61,626 bases of DNA from Gemmobacter caeni (GCF_003054195.1 NZ_QBKP01000021.1:1-61626); one strand, 5' to 3'; counted from the first letter of the stretch, positions 46,109 to 53,510 are shown. Notes: generated by a model from the sequence alone, not told the origin. Program-made: numbers and translations.

Positions 46109-48201
46109 GACGACGCGGGGCGGACCTGATCATCGGCGGCGAGCTGGTGCTGTCGGGCTATGTGATGTCGGATGAGGCGGCGGGATGGGCCTGGGAGGAA
46201 GAGATCTTCTTCTGCCCGGCCATGGTCCGCGAGGCGCTTCTGGTCATGGGTGAGGGGCGTATCACCGTGCGCCTGAATTCTGGCGGCGGCGATCCGGTGG
46301 CGGGCGAGGCGATCCGCACGGCGCTGCAAGGCCATCCCGGCGGCTGCCGTGTCATTGTCGAGGGGCAGGCATCCTCGGCGGCCTCGCTTCTTCTGATGGG
46401 GGCCGCGCAGCGCGAGATGACCGCCGGGTCGTTCATCATGCTGCACAACCCCTCCGGCTATGCCTATGGCGGGGCAGAGGATCACCGTGCGCAGGCCGAT
46501 TTCCTCGACATGTTGGCCCGGGTCTACGCCCAGGTCTATGCAGATCGGTCGGGCCAGAGCATCGAAGCCGTTCTTGCCATCATGAATGCCGAAACCTTCT
46601 ACAGCGCCTCGGCCGCCATCGAGGCGGGATTCGCAGATGCGGTGGCCGATGGCACTGACGCGAACGCAGCCCCGCCCAGCTTCGACGATGCGCTGCGCGC
46701 CCGCATGCAGCGCGACATGACCGCCTATGCCGCGATGATGCGCGACAAATCTCCGGGCCGTGGCACTGCCGCGCCCCGCAACCCTGCCGCCCCCGGCGGT
46801 GTCCCGGCCCCGGTGGCCGCAACCATGGAGCATGTGATGCCCGATCCGACCAACCCCACCGCGCCGGTACAGACCCCGGCGCCGACGCAAATCCAGACCC
46901 CGCCGTCGCCCGCGCCCGATCCGCAGGCGGCAATCATGGCGGAGCGCAACCGCGTCACCATGATCCAGAGCATGGCGCGTCCGTTCGTGGAGGCCGGTCG
47001 CCTGACCGACGCGGATGTGACCGCGCTGATCAATGACGGCACGGCGGCCGATATGGCCGGGTCGCGGTTCATGGCGACCATGGCGCAGCGCGAACCGGCG
47101 CCCGGCCCGATGCGGGTGACCGAACGCGGCCGCGATGAAACCGAAACCCGCCGTCTGGGCATGGAAGGTGCGCTTGTCGCCCGCCTGACCCGCGCCGAAC
47201 CGGCGGACGTGTCGCGGCAGTATATGGATTTCTCCATCGTCGAAATGGCGGCCGAACGGCTGAGCCAGCGCCGGGTGCCGGGGCATTTCGCGGGGCGCGA
47301 GGAAACGCTGCGTATGGCATTCCATTCGACCAGCGATTTCCCGGCGCTGCTGGAAAACGCGATGAACCGTTCGCTGGCCGCGCGCTATGCGCAGGCACAG
47401 CCGACCTACCGCCGCATCGCCCGGCAGCGGACCTATGTGGATTTCCGCGACCACACCACCGTGCGCGTGGGTGACTTCCCGGATCTTCAGCCGGTCAGCC
47501 CCGAGGCGGGCGAGCTGAAGGCGGGCAGCTTCAGCGAGTCGAAGGAAAAGACCAAGGTTTTGGCCTATGGTGTGCAGGTGCTGCTGTCGCGGCAACTGCT
47601 GGTCAATGACAGCCTCGACGGCATCATGCAGGTGCTGAACGACCGGGGCAATGCGGTGGCGCGGTTCGAAGACCGGACCTTCTACACCATGATGCTGGGC
47701 GGTTCGAATGCCGATGGTCCGACGCTGCTCGAAACCACCCGGCAGGTGTTCAATACGACCGATGGCACCAAGGCCGGGACGGCGGCGGCGATCAACATCG
47801 CCTCGCTGAGCCTTGCGCGCGCCGCTTTGCGCAAACGCAAGTCGCTGGATGGTGCCGAACTGGAACTGACCGCCGCGATCCTGCTGTGCGGGCCGGACAA
47901 GGAAACCGAGGCGCAGCAGATCCTCGCGCCGATTCAGGCACAGCAGGCGGGCAACGTGAACCCGTTCTCGGGGGTCATGTCGCCGGTCATCACCGCCAAG
48001 ATCACCGGCAACGCCTGGTATGTCTTCGCCTCGGTCGATGAGGCGCCGTGCTTCGAATGGGGCCTGCTGGAAGGCTACGCAGCGCCGCGCTTCCGCATGG
48101 AAGATCCCTTCGGTGTGCAGGGTACCAAGTTCTCGCTGGAACACGACTTCGGCTGCGGCGCCATTGATTTCCGCGGCGGCTACAAGAACGCCGGCGCCTG
48201 A
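46105..48201 (+). CDS. ClpP-type head protease fused to major capsid protein
   Basis: 698 residues in one frame. Residues 1-210 are an S14 (ClpP-like) maturation protease: ITVRLNSGGGDPVAGEAI, catalytic Ser91 in GQASSAASLLLMGA and His114 in MLHNPSG. A Pro/Ala-rich linker (about 222-275) could hold the scaffold-like part and cleavage site. Residues about 280-698 are the capsid subunit (SIVEMAAERLSQRRVP, TTVRVGDFPDLQPVSPEAGE, MLGGSNADGPTLL). Other phages keep these as separate genes. ATGA overlap with portal; a strong hairpin follows. Confidence 0.92.
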   Translation: MRRRGADLIIGGELVLSGYVMSDEAAGWAWEEEIFFCPAMVREALLVMGEGRITVRLNSGGGDPVAGEAIRTALQGHPGGCRVIVEGQASSAASLLLMGAAQREMTAGSFIMLHNPSGYAYGGAEDHRAQADFLDMLARVYAQVYADRSGQSIEAVLAIMNAETFYSASAAIEAGFADAVADGTDANAAPPSFDDALRARMQRDMTAYAAMMRDKSPGRGTAAPRNPAAPGGVPAPVAATMEHVMPDPTNPTAPVQTPAPTQIQTPPSPAPDPQAAIMAERNRVTMIQSMARPFVEAGRLTDADVTALINDGTAADMAGSRFMATMAQREPAPGPMRVTERGRDETETRRLGMEGALVARLTRAEPADVSRQYMDFSIVEMAAERLSQRRVPGHFAGREETLRMAFHSTSDFPALLENAMNRSLAARYAQAQPTYRRIARQRTYVDFRDHTTVRVGDFPDLQPVSPEAGELKAGSFSESKEKTKVLAYGVQVLLSRQLLVNDSLDGIMQVLNDRGNAVARFEDRTFYTMMLGGSNADGPTLLETTRQVFNTTDGTKAGTAAAINIASLSLARAALRKRKSLDGAELELTAAILLCGPDKETEAQQILAPIQAQQAGNVNPFSGVMSPVITAKITGNAWYVFASVDEAPCFEWGLLEGYAAPRFRMEDPFGVQGTKFSLEHDFGCGAIDFRGGYKNAGA

Positions 48202-48220
48202 TCGGGCGACGACATGACCT

Positions 48221-48253
48221 GACGAAAGGGCGGCTTTCGGGCCGCCCTTCGTC
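48221..48253 (+). terminator. Hairpin after the capsid gene
   Basis: GACGAAAGGGCGGC (48221-48234) pairs with GCCGCCCTTCGTC (48241-48253) across a six-base loop. No long T-run follows, so it may attenuate rather than stop, or protect the abundant capsid mRNA. Confidence 0.7.
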
Positions 48254-48304
48254 ATTCGCCCTGCATGAATGCCGGGTGCAATCGCCAACCGAAAGGATCG
48301 GAAC

Positions 48305-48634
48305 ATGAAGAACTATGTGCAGCGCGGCGAGCGGATCACGCTTCCCGCGCCCTATGACGTGGCCTCGGGCGCAGGCCTTCTGGTCGGGACCATCTTCGGC
48401 GTTGCTGTCCACGATGCGGTCAGCGGTGCGGATGTCGAGACGCAGCTCGAAGGCGTCGTTGATATCCTGAAGGTCGGGTCGCAGGCCTGGACGGTGGGCG
48501 CCGCGATCTACTGGGACAATACCAACAAGTATTGCACCACGACCTCCAGCGGTAACACGCTGATCGGCAAGGCCGTGTCGGCTGTCGGCAGCGGTGCCGG
48601 GGAAACCACGGGCCGTATCCGGCTGAACAGCTGA
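48305..48634 (+). CDS. DUF2190 capsid decoration protein
   Basis: 109 residues: MKNYVQRGERITLPAPYDVA, GAGLLVGTIFGVAVHDA, LEGVVDILKVGSQAWTVGAA and a repeated beta pattern typical of DUF2190 head cement proteins. ATG 48305 preceded by AAAGGA. Confidence 0.87.
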   Translation: MKNYVQRGERITLPAPYDVASGAGLLVGTIFGVAVHDAVSGADVETQLEGVVDILKVGSQAWTVGAAIYWDNTNKYCTTTSSGNTLIGKAVSAVGSGAGETTGRIRLNS

Positions 48635-48635
48635 C

Positions 48636-48962
48636 ATGGCGAGCGTGTTTGACGGCATGGCCGGGGTGCTGGCGGAAACGCTGGGCGCCCCGGTTGCCTA
48701 TACGCCGAAGGGCGGGGTGCCCCGTGACGTGCAATCGATCTTTCGGGAAACGCCGGTCGAGGCCATCGATCCGGATGGCCATCCTGTGCTGATCACCTCG
48801 CCCAGCTGGCGGGTGCGGCACAATCTGGCGCCCGAGCTTGCCACAGGAGACCGGATCGCCCCGGGCAACGGTAAGATCTACGCCGTGTTCAACGTGGTGC
48901 CCTCAGGATCAACCGCATCAGACGCGCATGTCATCTGCGAACTGGAGAGGATCATCGAATGA
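48636..48962 (+). CDS. Head-tail connector protein
   Basis: 108 residues: FDGMAGVLAETLGAPVAYTP, ITSPSWRVRHNLAP and GKIYAVFNVVPSG, like the FII/ATP-binding sugar-transporter-like connectors of lambdoid phages. Follows the decoration gene by one base and overlaps the next by four. Confidence 0.78.
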   Translation: MASVFDGMAGVLAETLGAPVAYTPKGGVPRDVQSIFRETPVEAIDPDGHPVLITSPSWRVRHNLAPELATGDRIAPGNGKIYAVFNVVPSGSTASDAHVICELERIIE

Positions 48963-49381
48963 GCCGTCGTTCCGATTTTCGGGCCTTGGCCCGGCAGGCC
49001 CTCGCGGCTGATCCTCGCATGGGGGATGTCACGCAAATCTCGGCCTGGGCAGGGAATATCTCGGCCGATGTCCTGCCGGTGCTGGGTGTGGTGACCGCGC
49101 AGGAAAACGTTCAGCCCGAATCCCTGTCACATTTCTCCCGGTCCACGCTGTTGCAGGTCGTGGTGAAGCGGCTGGGCGGTGCAGATCCGGAGGCCGATCT
49201 GGATGACGACGCCGACGCTATCGAGGCCTGTCTCTGCCCGTTTTTCGCCGCGCAGGGCATCATGCTGCTGCCCGAAAAAGTGACTTTCACCCTCAACGGT
49301 GAGGGCGAACAGAAGATCGCCACCATCACAGCCGACTTTCGCGTGACCTGGCAGCGCACACTGGCGGGTCAGCTGCTCTGA
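48959..49381 (+). CDS. Tail completion/terminator protein
   Basis: 140 residues; VVVKRLGGADPEADLDDDAD and EGEQKIATITADFRVTWQRT match the minor tail/terminator (gpU/gpZ-like) class that caps the tail tube. Assigned by order and motif. Confidence 0.72.
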   Translation: MSRRSDFRALARQALAADPRMGDVTQISAWAGNISADVLPVLGVVTAQENVQPESLSHFSRSTLLQVVVKRLGGADPEADLDDDADAIEACLCPFFAAQGIMLLPEKVTFTLNGEGEQKIATITADFRVTWQRTLAGQLL

Positions 49382-49421
49382 CCACGAACCTCCTGGCCCG
49401 CAGGATCAGCGGGTTAATCCG

Positions 49422-49445
49422 GCCCTGCCATCCGGCGGGGCTTTT
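49422..49445 (+). terminator. Hairpin with T-run in the late operon
   Basis: GCCCTGCC (49422-49429) pairs with GGCGGGGC (49434-49441), then TTTT, 20 bases before the next gene. Confidence 0.6.
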
Positions 49446-49465
49446 CCATGTCCGAAAGGCTCCAC

Positions 49466-49810
49466 ATGGCAACCATCACGAAGACGACGATGGGCGGTCC
49501 CGGTGCCCGCAACGTGACCGAGGTGACGCTGACCTCCAGCAACACCTTCGCGTACGAGGCGGGCACCGGGCAGATTCTCATCCTGCGCAACCCTACGGCT
49601 GGTGCCGTTTCCTGCATCATCGACGGGGCTGACGGAACCGTGGTTCCGGCACCGGGCATCGGCAATGTCGATGTTTCTGCCGGATATGCGGTCGGCTCCA
49701 TCCCTGCCGGTGCATCCCGCCTGGTACCGCTCGACAGCATCTCGGCCTATTTGCAGGGCACGATCAATGTCACCGGAACCGGCCTCGTGGCCATGCTGCT
49801 GGGGGCGTGA
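49466..49810 (+). CDS. Hypothetical tail-module protein
   Basis: 114 residues from ATG 49466 (AAAGG upstream; ATG 49448 lacks a ribosome site). Beta-rich: VTEVTLTSSNTFAYEAGTGQ, ILILRNPTAGAVSCIIDGAD. Possibly a decoration or tail accessory protein. Confidence 0.65.
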   Translation: MATITKTTMGGPGARNVTEVTLTSSNTFAYEAGTGQILILRNPTAGAVSCIIDGADGTVVPAPGIGNVDVSAGYAVGSIPAGASRLVPLDSISAYLQGTINVTGTGLVAMLLGA

Positions 49811-49812
49811 TC

Positions 49813-50073
49813 ATGGCGAAGATCCTCAATCCCGGTCTGCGTCCGATCCCGCTGCCGACTGGCCATGTGGTTCCGAGGCAGGGCGAACTCGTGACAACCA
49901 ATGATGTGCTGCGCTGTGCTGACAACGTGGCCTTCCTGCGCGGTCAGGAACTGTCGGGTGCGCTCACCCTCCAGTTCGATCCCGACCCTGTGGAGCCGCC
50001 CGAGGCGCCCAAGGTCGCCCCGACACTTTCCTCCCAACCTGAATCGCCCGCTGCGGGCAAATCGAAAGGCTGA
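49813..50073 (+). CDS. Hypothetical tail-module protein
   Basis: 86 residues from ATG 49813. IPLPTGHVVPRQGELVTTND, then a proline-rich acidic end (VEPPEAPKVAP). Directly before the tail tube gene. Not recognised. Confidence 0.65.
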   Translation: MAKILNPGLRPIPLPTGHVVPRQGELVTTNDVLRCADNVAFLRGQELSGALTLQFDPDPVEPPEAPKVAPTLSSQPESPAAGKSKG

Positions 50074-50078
50074 TTTCC

Positions 50079-50513
50079 ATGGCACTCATCACCTATATCG
50101 GCGGCACCGTCGCCGTTTCCGCCGCCGTGCCCGCGACCGTCGATCAGGCGGGTTTCGCGGCACTGACCTATACTGCCGTCGGCAGCATCACCGAATGGGG
50201 CGAGGTGGGCGACAGTTCGGAGGATGTGACCGAGACCACGCTGGCCGGTCGCACCTACCACGCCAATGGCGCGCTGGACGGCGGATCGGTTGCGTTCACC
50301 ATCCTGAGCAATGGCACCGATGCGGGCCTGACGATCCTCAAGACCAAGAACAACACCAATGACGAGGTGTCGGTGAAGATCACCGATCCCGATGGCCAGA
50401 TCACCTATTTCTTCGGGAAGGTTGCGAACCTGAAGGATCGTCAGCGCACCGCCTCGACCATGAAAGGCCAGACCGGCGAATTCCGCGTCAACAGCGCGAC
50501 CGTCCGCGTCTGA
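50079..50513 (+). CDS. Major tail tube protein
   Basis: 144 residues: ITEWGEVGDSSEDVTETTLA, GALDGGSVAFTILSNGTDAG, KTKNNTNDEVSVKITDPDG, the usual tube fold and spacing. Followed by a 10-bp hairpin. Confidence 0.88.
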   Translation: MALITYIGGTVAVSAAVPATVDQAGFAALTYTAVGSITEWGEVGDSSEDVTETTLAGRTYHANGALDGGSVAFTILSNGTDAGLTILKTKNNTNDEVSVKITDPDGQITYFFGKVANLKDRQRTASTMKGQTGEFRVNSATVRV

Positions 50514-50520
50514 TATGGTG

Positions 50521-50546
50521 TCAGGCCCGCCGCCATGCGGGCCTGA
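50521..50546 (+). terminator. Hairpin after the tail tube gene
   Basis: TCAGGCCCGC (50521-50530) pairs perfectly with GCGGGCCTGA (50537-50546). The right arm and the next bases recur at 50887-50906. Confidence 0.65.
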
Positions 50547-50591
50547 TCCTCAACGAGAAGCGCCTATGCGCCCGTACAGGAGGGAAGGCTA

Positions 50592-50753
50592 GTGAACCGT
50601 TCGCTGAAGAGAATCGTGGACGAGCTTCTGGGTGAACTGAAGAGGATCACCCGCGAGATGGCGGCGGATACTTCCCCTGAAGTTCATCAAGCAAGCGGTA
50701 AAGGCGCTCTGAAGCGCTTGGCCCGAGCGATTGGATTGGTGACGAAGCCATAG
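50592..50753 (+). CDS. Small basic protein in the tail module
   Basis: 53 residues from GTG 50592 with AGGAGGG nine to ten bases upstream. Helical and basic (NRSLKRIVDELLGELKRITR). The excellent ribosome site is the main support; it overlaps the reverse-strand gene 50647-50889, so one of the two may not be real. Confidence 0.42.
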   Translation: MNRSLKRIVDELLGELKRITREMAADTSPEVHQASGKGALKRLARAIGLVTKP

Positions 50754-50889
50754 TATGCGCGCGGAAGGCTTCAAGCAGGCTGAATGCCTGGCCTTGGGGA
50801 AGCCTCTGAAGCGAAATCTCGGCAATGGCTTTGTAGATTGCAGCCTCTGCGCGCATCATCTGGAACTCGGTTTCCTCTTCCTCGGTCAT
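50647..50889 (-). CDS. Small acidic protein downstream of hicB
   Basis: 80 residues, MTEEEETEFQMMRAEAAIYK then helices (ISLQRLPQGQAFSLLEAF). Starts 13 bp after hicB on the same strand, so it would be the third gene of the hicAB operon. Not recognised. Confidence 0.55.
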   Translation of the reverse strand: MTEEEETEFQMMRAEAAIYKAIAEISLQRLPQGQAFSLLEAFRAHTMASSPIQSLGPSASERLYRLLDELQGKYPPPSRG

Positions 50890-50902
50890 GCGGGCCTGAT
50901 CC

Positions 50903-51301
50903 TCAAACCGTGCCTACCAGTTCCCGGCGCGCCGCAGATGCCAGAAAGGACGATCTGGTCATGCCGCGTGCCTTGGCGGTTTCGTCGATGGCGCGCAGCA
51001 AGCCACGTTCCATCGAGATATTGACCCGCTCCGGGGCGGTGTCGGCCGGGATATAGGGCACGGGCAGCAAAACGGCGCCGTCGGCAATGGCTTCAGCCAC
51101 ATCGGCGCGGGCCCGGATCTGGTCGAGCGACGCGGGATCGACATCCGGCATATCCTCGAACCAGAGGTCGAGAGCCTCGGTCGCGGCGGCAGAGATGCCC
51201 GCCCAGTTGTCCGCAGCGGCATGGCAACCGGGAAGGTCGGGGAAGGTCAGGCCGAAGGCACTGTCACCTTCCTGGTGAACGATAGCGATGTAGTAGCGCA
51301 T
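50903..51301 (-). CDS. hicB: HicB-type antitoxin
   Basis: 132 residues. N-terminal HicB fold (YYIAIVHQEGDSAFGLTFPD, LPGCHAAADNW, AATEALDLWFEDM) and a C-terminal ribbon-helix-helix (RVNISMERGLLRAIDETAKA then RSSFLASAARRELV). Neutralises HicA and binds the operator upstream of hicA. Same strand, 49 bp after hicA. Confidence 0.92.
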   Translation of the reverse strand: MRYYIAIVHQEGDSAFGLTFPDLPGCHAAADNWAGISAAATEALDLWFEDMPDVDPASLDQIRARADVAEAIADGAVLLPVPYIPADTAPERVNISMERGLLRAIDETAKARGMTRSSFLASAARRELVGTV

Positions 51302-51350
51302 GGCAGTACCCCATGTGGTTGTTTCGTAGAGGGGCGATGGGGTGGCCGGG

Positions 51351-51539
51351 CTAAAGAAGCCCGGCCTGTTCGTAGATGCTCCTGACGGTCCCGAGCGGCA
51401 GGTCTTTCTTCGGATGCGGCAGGATCACGGTGCGATCCCCTTTCCGAAGCTTGAGGTGTGAACCCTTCTTGGACACTTCCTCAAAACCCTCTGCTTTCAA
51501 GACTTTCAGGAGCTTTCTTGAATTCGTTTCAAGCTCCAT
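51351..51539 (-). CDS. hicA: HicA-type mRNA interferase toxin
   Basis: 62 residues from ATG 51539 (AAAGGAGG six bases upstream). Double-stranded-RNA-binding-like fold with SRKLLKVLKAEGFEEVSKKG, catalytic His28 in GSHLKL, and RTVILPHPKKDLPLGTVRSI. Cleaves mRNA when free of HicB. Confidence 0.92.
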   Translation of the reverse strand: MELETNSRKLLKVLKAEGFEEVSKKGSHLKLRKGDRTVILPHPKKDLPLGTVRSIYEQAGLL

Positions 51540-51560
51540 CGCCCCTCCTTTCATGTGTAT

Positions 51561-51606
51561 TTATATACACACTCTCTGACCGTTCGTCAAGGGAGTGTGT
51601 ATATAA
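51561..51606 (-). promoter_or_regulatory. hicAB promoter within a 14-bp inverted repeat
   Basis: On the reverse strand, -35 TTGACG (51590-51585) and -10 TATATA (51567-51562) are 17 bp apart. TTATATACACACTC (51561-51574) and GAGTGTGTATATAA (51593-51606) form a perfect 14-bp inverted repeat around the promoter, and TGTGTATTTATATACACA (51554-51571) is a further palindrome. These are the expected HicB operators. Confidence 0.8.
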
Positions 51607-51673
51607 GTGTGCATAAATCTTTCCTGACCGAGTGCATGGCCTGCGACATGTAGGCCAGTCGGGCAGGTAAGCC

Positions 51674-51708
51674 GGGCGGCGCCGGTCGTGGTTCAGCCGG
51701 TGCCGCCC
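51674..51708 (+). terminator. Hairpin before the tail chaperone genes
   Basis: GGGCGGCGCCGG (51674-51685) pairs with CCGGTGCCGCCC (51697-51708), one G-T pair, 33 bp before the next start. Confidence 0.6.
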
Positions 51709-51741
51709 ATCCCTTGAACCAGAACCTGAAGGATGAAGATC

Positions 51742-52218
51742 ATGGATTTCACGACGTTTGCAACTATGGGTAAGGTGCTGGCCAGCAACGAGGGCACCGA
51801 GGTCCATCTGGTCGGCCCGGATGGCTTCACGCCGCTCTTTGCCGTTGAGGATGCGCAGCGCGGCTGGATTGTGACTGTGGATGCGGAAGCGAAAGGTGCG
51901 GTGCCGTGCATCATGACTGTGGTCGGGCAGGACAGCCGCACCTATCGGCGTCGTCGTCATGAAATGGTGGATGCGATGCGTAACCGGCAGCGGAGCATCA
52001 AATCGGCTCAAGCCGAGCAAGAAGCAATGAAGATGGTCGCTGCCGGGGTGGTGGGCTGGAAGAATATCCCGTGGTCCGATGCAGACAAGGGCTATCTGCT
52101 GTCGTTTACCGACGACAATCTTCTCATGTTCCTGGAGGCATATCGTCCTGCGTTTGATCAGCTGAATGAGTTTATCGCGGATCGTACCCGTTTTTTGCGG
52201 ATCGACGCGACCGCCTAA
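51742..52218 (+). CDS. Tail assembly chaperone, G-like
   Basis: 158 residues from ATG 51742 (AAGGA nine bases upstream; ATG 51733 is an alternative). Late helices KNIPWSDADKGYLLSFTDDN and LEAYRPAFDQLNEFIADRTR are typical of tail chaperones that keep the tape measure soluble. It holds a slippery T TTT TTG (52191-52197) eight codons before its stop, so a fraction of ribosomes should make a G-T fusion. Confidence 0.82.
   Translation: MDFTTFATMGKVLASNEGTEVHLVGPDGFTPLFAVEDAQRGWIVTVDAEAKGAVPCIMTVVGQDSRTYRRRRHEMVDAMRNRQRSIKSAQAEQEAMKMVAAGVVGWKNIPWSDADKGYLLSFTDDNLLMFLEAYRPAFDQLNEFIADRTRFLRIDATA
52191..52197 (+). other. Programmed -1 frameshift site T TTT TTG
   Basis: In the chaperone frame the codons are cgT-TTT-TTG. 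Slipping back one base gives TTT-TTT and enters the frame that is open from here, without a stop, to 52592. Same arrangement as lambda G/G-T. Confidence 0.78.
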
Positions 52219-52592
52219 TACTCTGGGCGGCGCAGTCAGGGTGGCTCGATGCGGATCCTGTGAATGAGAAAAGAAAGCAGCCTCGGGGCGTTACAAATCG
52301 TGCTCTGAGGTTGCGTCTTGGGCATGAACTGGGCCTGCCGGAACTGGGCGAGAATGACCGCAACCTGATTGTCGCCTTCCGGGAGTGCGGTATCAGCAAG
52401 TCGGGCTTTGCCGGAGCCATTCCTTTGGAGTGGCCCGACATCCTCGCCTTCGCGATCAGCACGGGATCGGTCGAGGACGGCACGGACATGGGTATCCTGT
52501 TTCACATGTGCAGGGCCTATTGCTCTGCACATGATGAAGCGCGAAATGATGCTATGGTCATTGCCCCCGCCGAGAGATCGCCAAATACCTGA
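52197..52592 (+). CDS. T part of the G-T tail chaperone fusion
   Basis: Frame -1 relative to the G-like gene, open from about 52185 to 52592. Residues after GTG 52260: NEKRKQPRGVTNRALRLRLG, LEWPDILAFAISTGSVEDGT and LFHMCRAYCSAHDEARND, the LxWPD...YA pattern of T domains. The 5' part (between 52197 and 52260) has no start codon of its own but no stop either, as expected of a fusion. Independent start at GTG 52260 is less likely. Confidence 0.75.
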   Translation, partial: ADRRDRLILWAAQSGWLDADPVNEKRKQPRGVTNRALRLRLGHELGLPELGENDRNLIVAFRECGISKSGFAGAIPLEWPDILAFAISTGSVEDGTDMGILFHMCRAYCSAHDEARNDAMVIAPAERSPNT

Positions 52593-52608
52593 TGTCTTGC
52601 GAGATAGA

Positions 52609-53466
52609 TCACCTTTTAAAGGGACTGTAACGGATCAGCCCCCAAAGCGGCTGGTCCGGGAAGTCTCGTCTGGCATCAGAAATTTCGGCATTTAACTTAC
52701 TCTCGTCCTGAGGGGACGATATGGAGGAAAACAAGGGATCATCGAGATCGGTGCCATCGGGCAGGTGCGATTGTAGTGTCACGGCGGTGGAGATCGCTGC
52801 TGTTACGCAGGTGGCCCCGCCCGCAAGAGTCTTATTGATCCGAAGGCAAGTTTCTTTGAGTTCGAAAGCCTCTGGCGGGTAAATTCTGCTAAACGCGTCC
52901 AGAGTTAGAACTGCAACATGGGCGTGCGGCAAGCAGGCAGCAACTTCCATGAATCCTGTCGCTTCCTTTTGGCAGGCTGCGACAGCGCGAGGGTCTGCTT
53001 TGCCTGCAGCTGGCGCGGCTTGATCAAATTCGGCCTCTGCCGCGTGAAATCCAAAGGTGATGTGGCTACCCTCTTGATCGGCTCTTGCAGGAACCGGCAA
53101 TCCTTGTGATCCGCAACGCAGGATTGCCCTCCGGGCAGCTTCGTATGCCTGCCTTACTGCGCTGTCTGATCCGCCTGAAAACGAAAGAAGCTCGATTGAC
53201 GATGCAACCGGCCTGCCGTCTGCACCGATGATCATCCCGATCTCTACCGCAACACGCTGCGCCTCAGTTGAAAGCGATCCAACGTTCCAGCAGCGTTCTA
53301 TCGCGACGCGCAGAGCATCCATTTCGCTAGAAGTCAGTCGAATTTCTCTGATGACAGGGCCAGATCCCGAGGCATCACTTTGGTTCGGAAGATTGGGTAT
53401 GGGCGTTTCAGCGAGGGCAGTACCTGGAAGTGCCAAAAGGATAGCGGCGAAAAATTGCAAATGCAT
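52609..53466 (-). CDS. Secreted protein with TolA C-terminal-like domain
   Basis: 285 residues. Signal peptide 1-19 (MHLQFFAAILLALPGTALA). Residues about 46-125 match the TolA domain III pattern of Rhodobacterales: SSEMDALRVAIERCWNVGSL, VEIGMIIGADGRPVASSIEL, AYEAARRAILRCGSQGLPVP, with its two cysteines. The N-terminal membrane anchor and long helix of true TolA are missing, so the protein should be free in the periplasm. Residues 150-285 are unknown and contain four more cysteines. On the strand opposite to the tail genes, between tail chaperones and tape measure; lower GC than its surroundings. Confidence 0.8.
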   Translation of the reverse strand: MHLQFFAAILLALPGTALAETPIPNLPNQSDASGSGPVIREIRLTSSEMDALRVAIERCWNVGSLSTEAQRVAVEIGMIIGADGRPVASSIELLSFSGGSDSAVRQAYEAARRAILRCGSQGLPVPARADQEGSHITFGFHAAEAEFDQAAPAAGKADPRAVAACQKEATGFMEVAACLPHAHVAVLTLDAFSRIYPPEAFELKETCLRINKTLAGGATCVTAAISTAVTLQSHLPDGTDLDDPLFSSISSPQDESKLNAEISDARRDFPDQPLWGLIRYSPFKR

Positions 53467-53479
53467 CGAGCCTCACATT

Positions 53480-53510
53480 GCCCCCGGGTTTTCCTGCCAT
53501 GGGGGCTTTT
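53480..53510 (+). terminator. Hairpin with T-run before the tape measure gene
   Basis: GCCCCC (53480-53485) and GGGGGC (53501-53506), then TTTT, 22 bases before the tape measure start. Read on the other strand it lies upstream of the TolA-like gene. Confidence 0.5.

Larger units (their letters stand above)
50534..50906 (+). repeat. 20-bp direct repeat flanking a cassette edge
   Basis: CATGCGGGCCTGATCCTCAA occurs at 50534-50553 and again at 50887-50906, identical, 353 bp apart. The first is part of the tail-tube hairpin; the second lies at the hicB end. It may mark a duplication made when the cassette entered. Confidence 0.7.

Noticed and set aside
45940-48306. 788-residue reverse frame opposite the capsid fusion
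   Set aside because: Antisense shadow of the protease-capsid gene.
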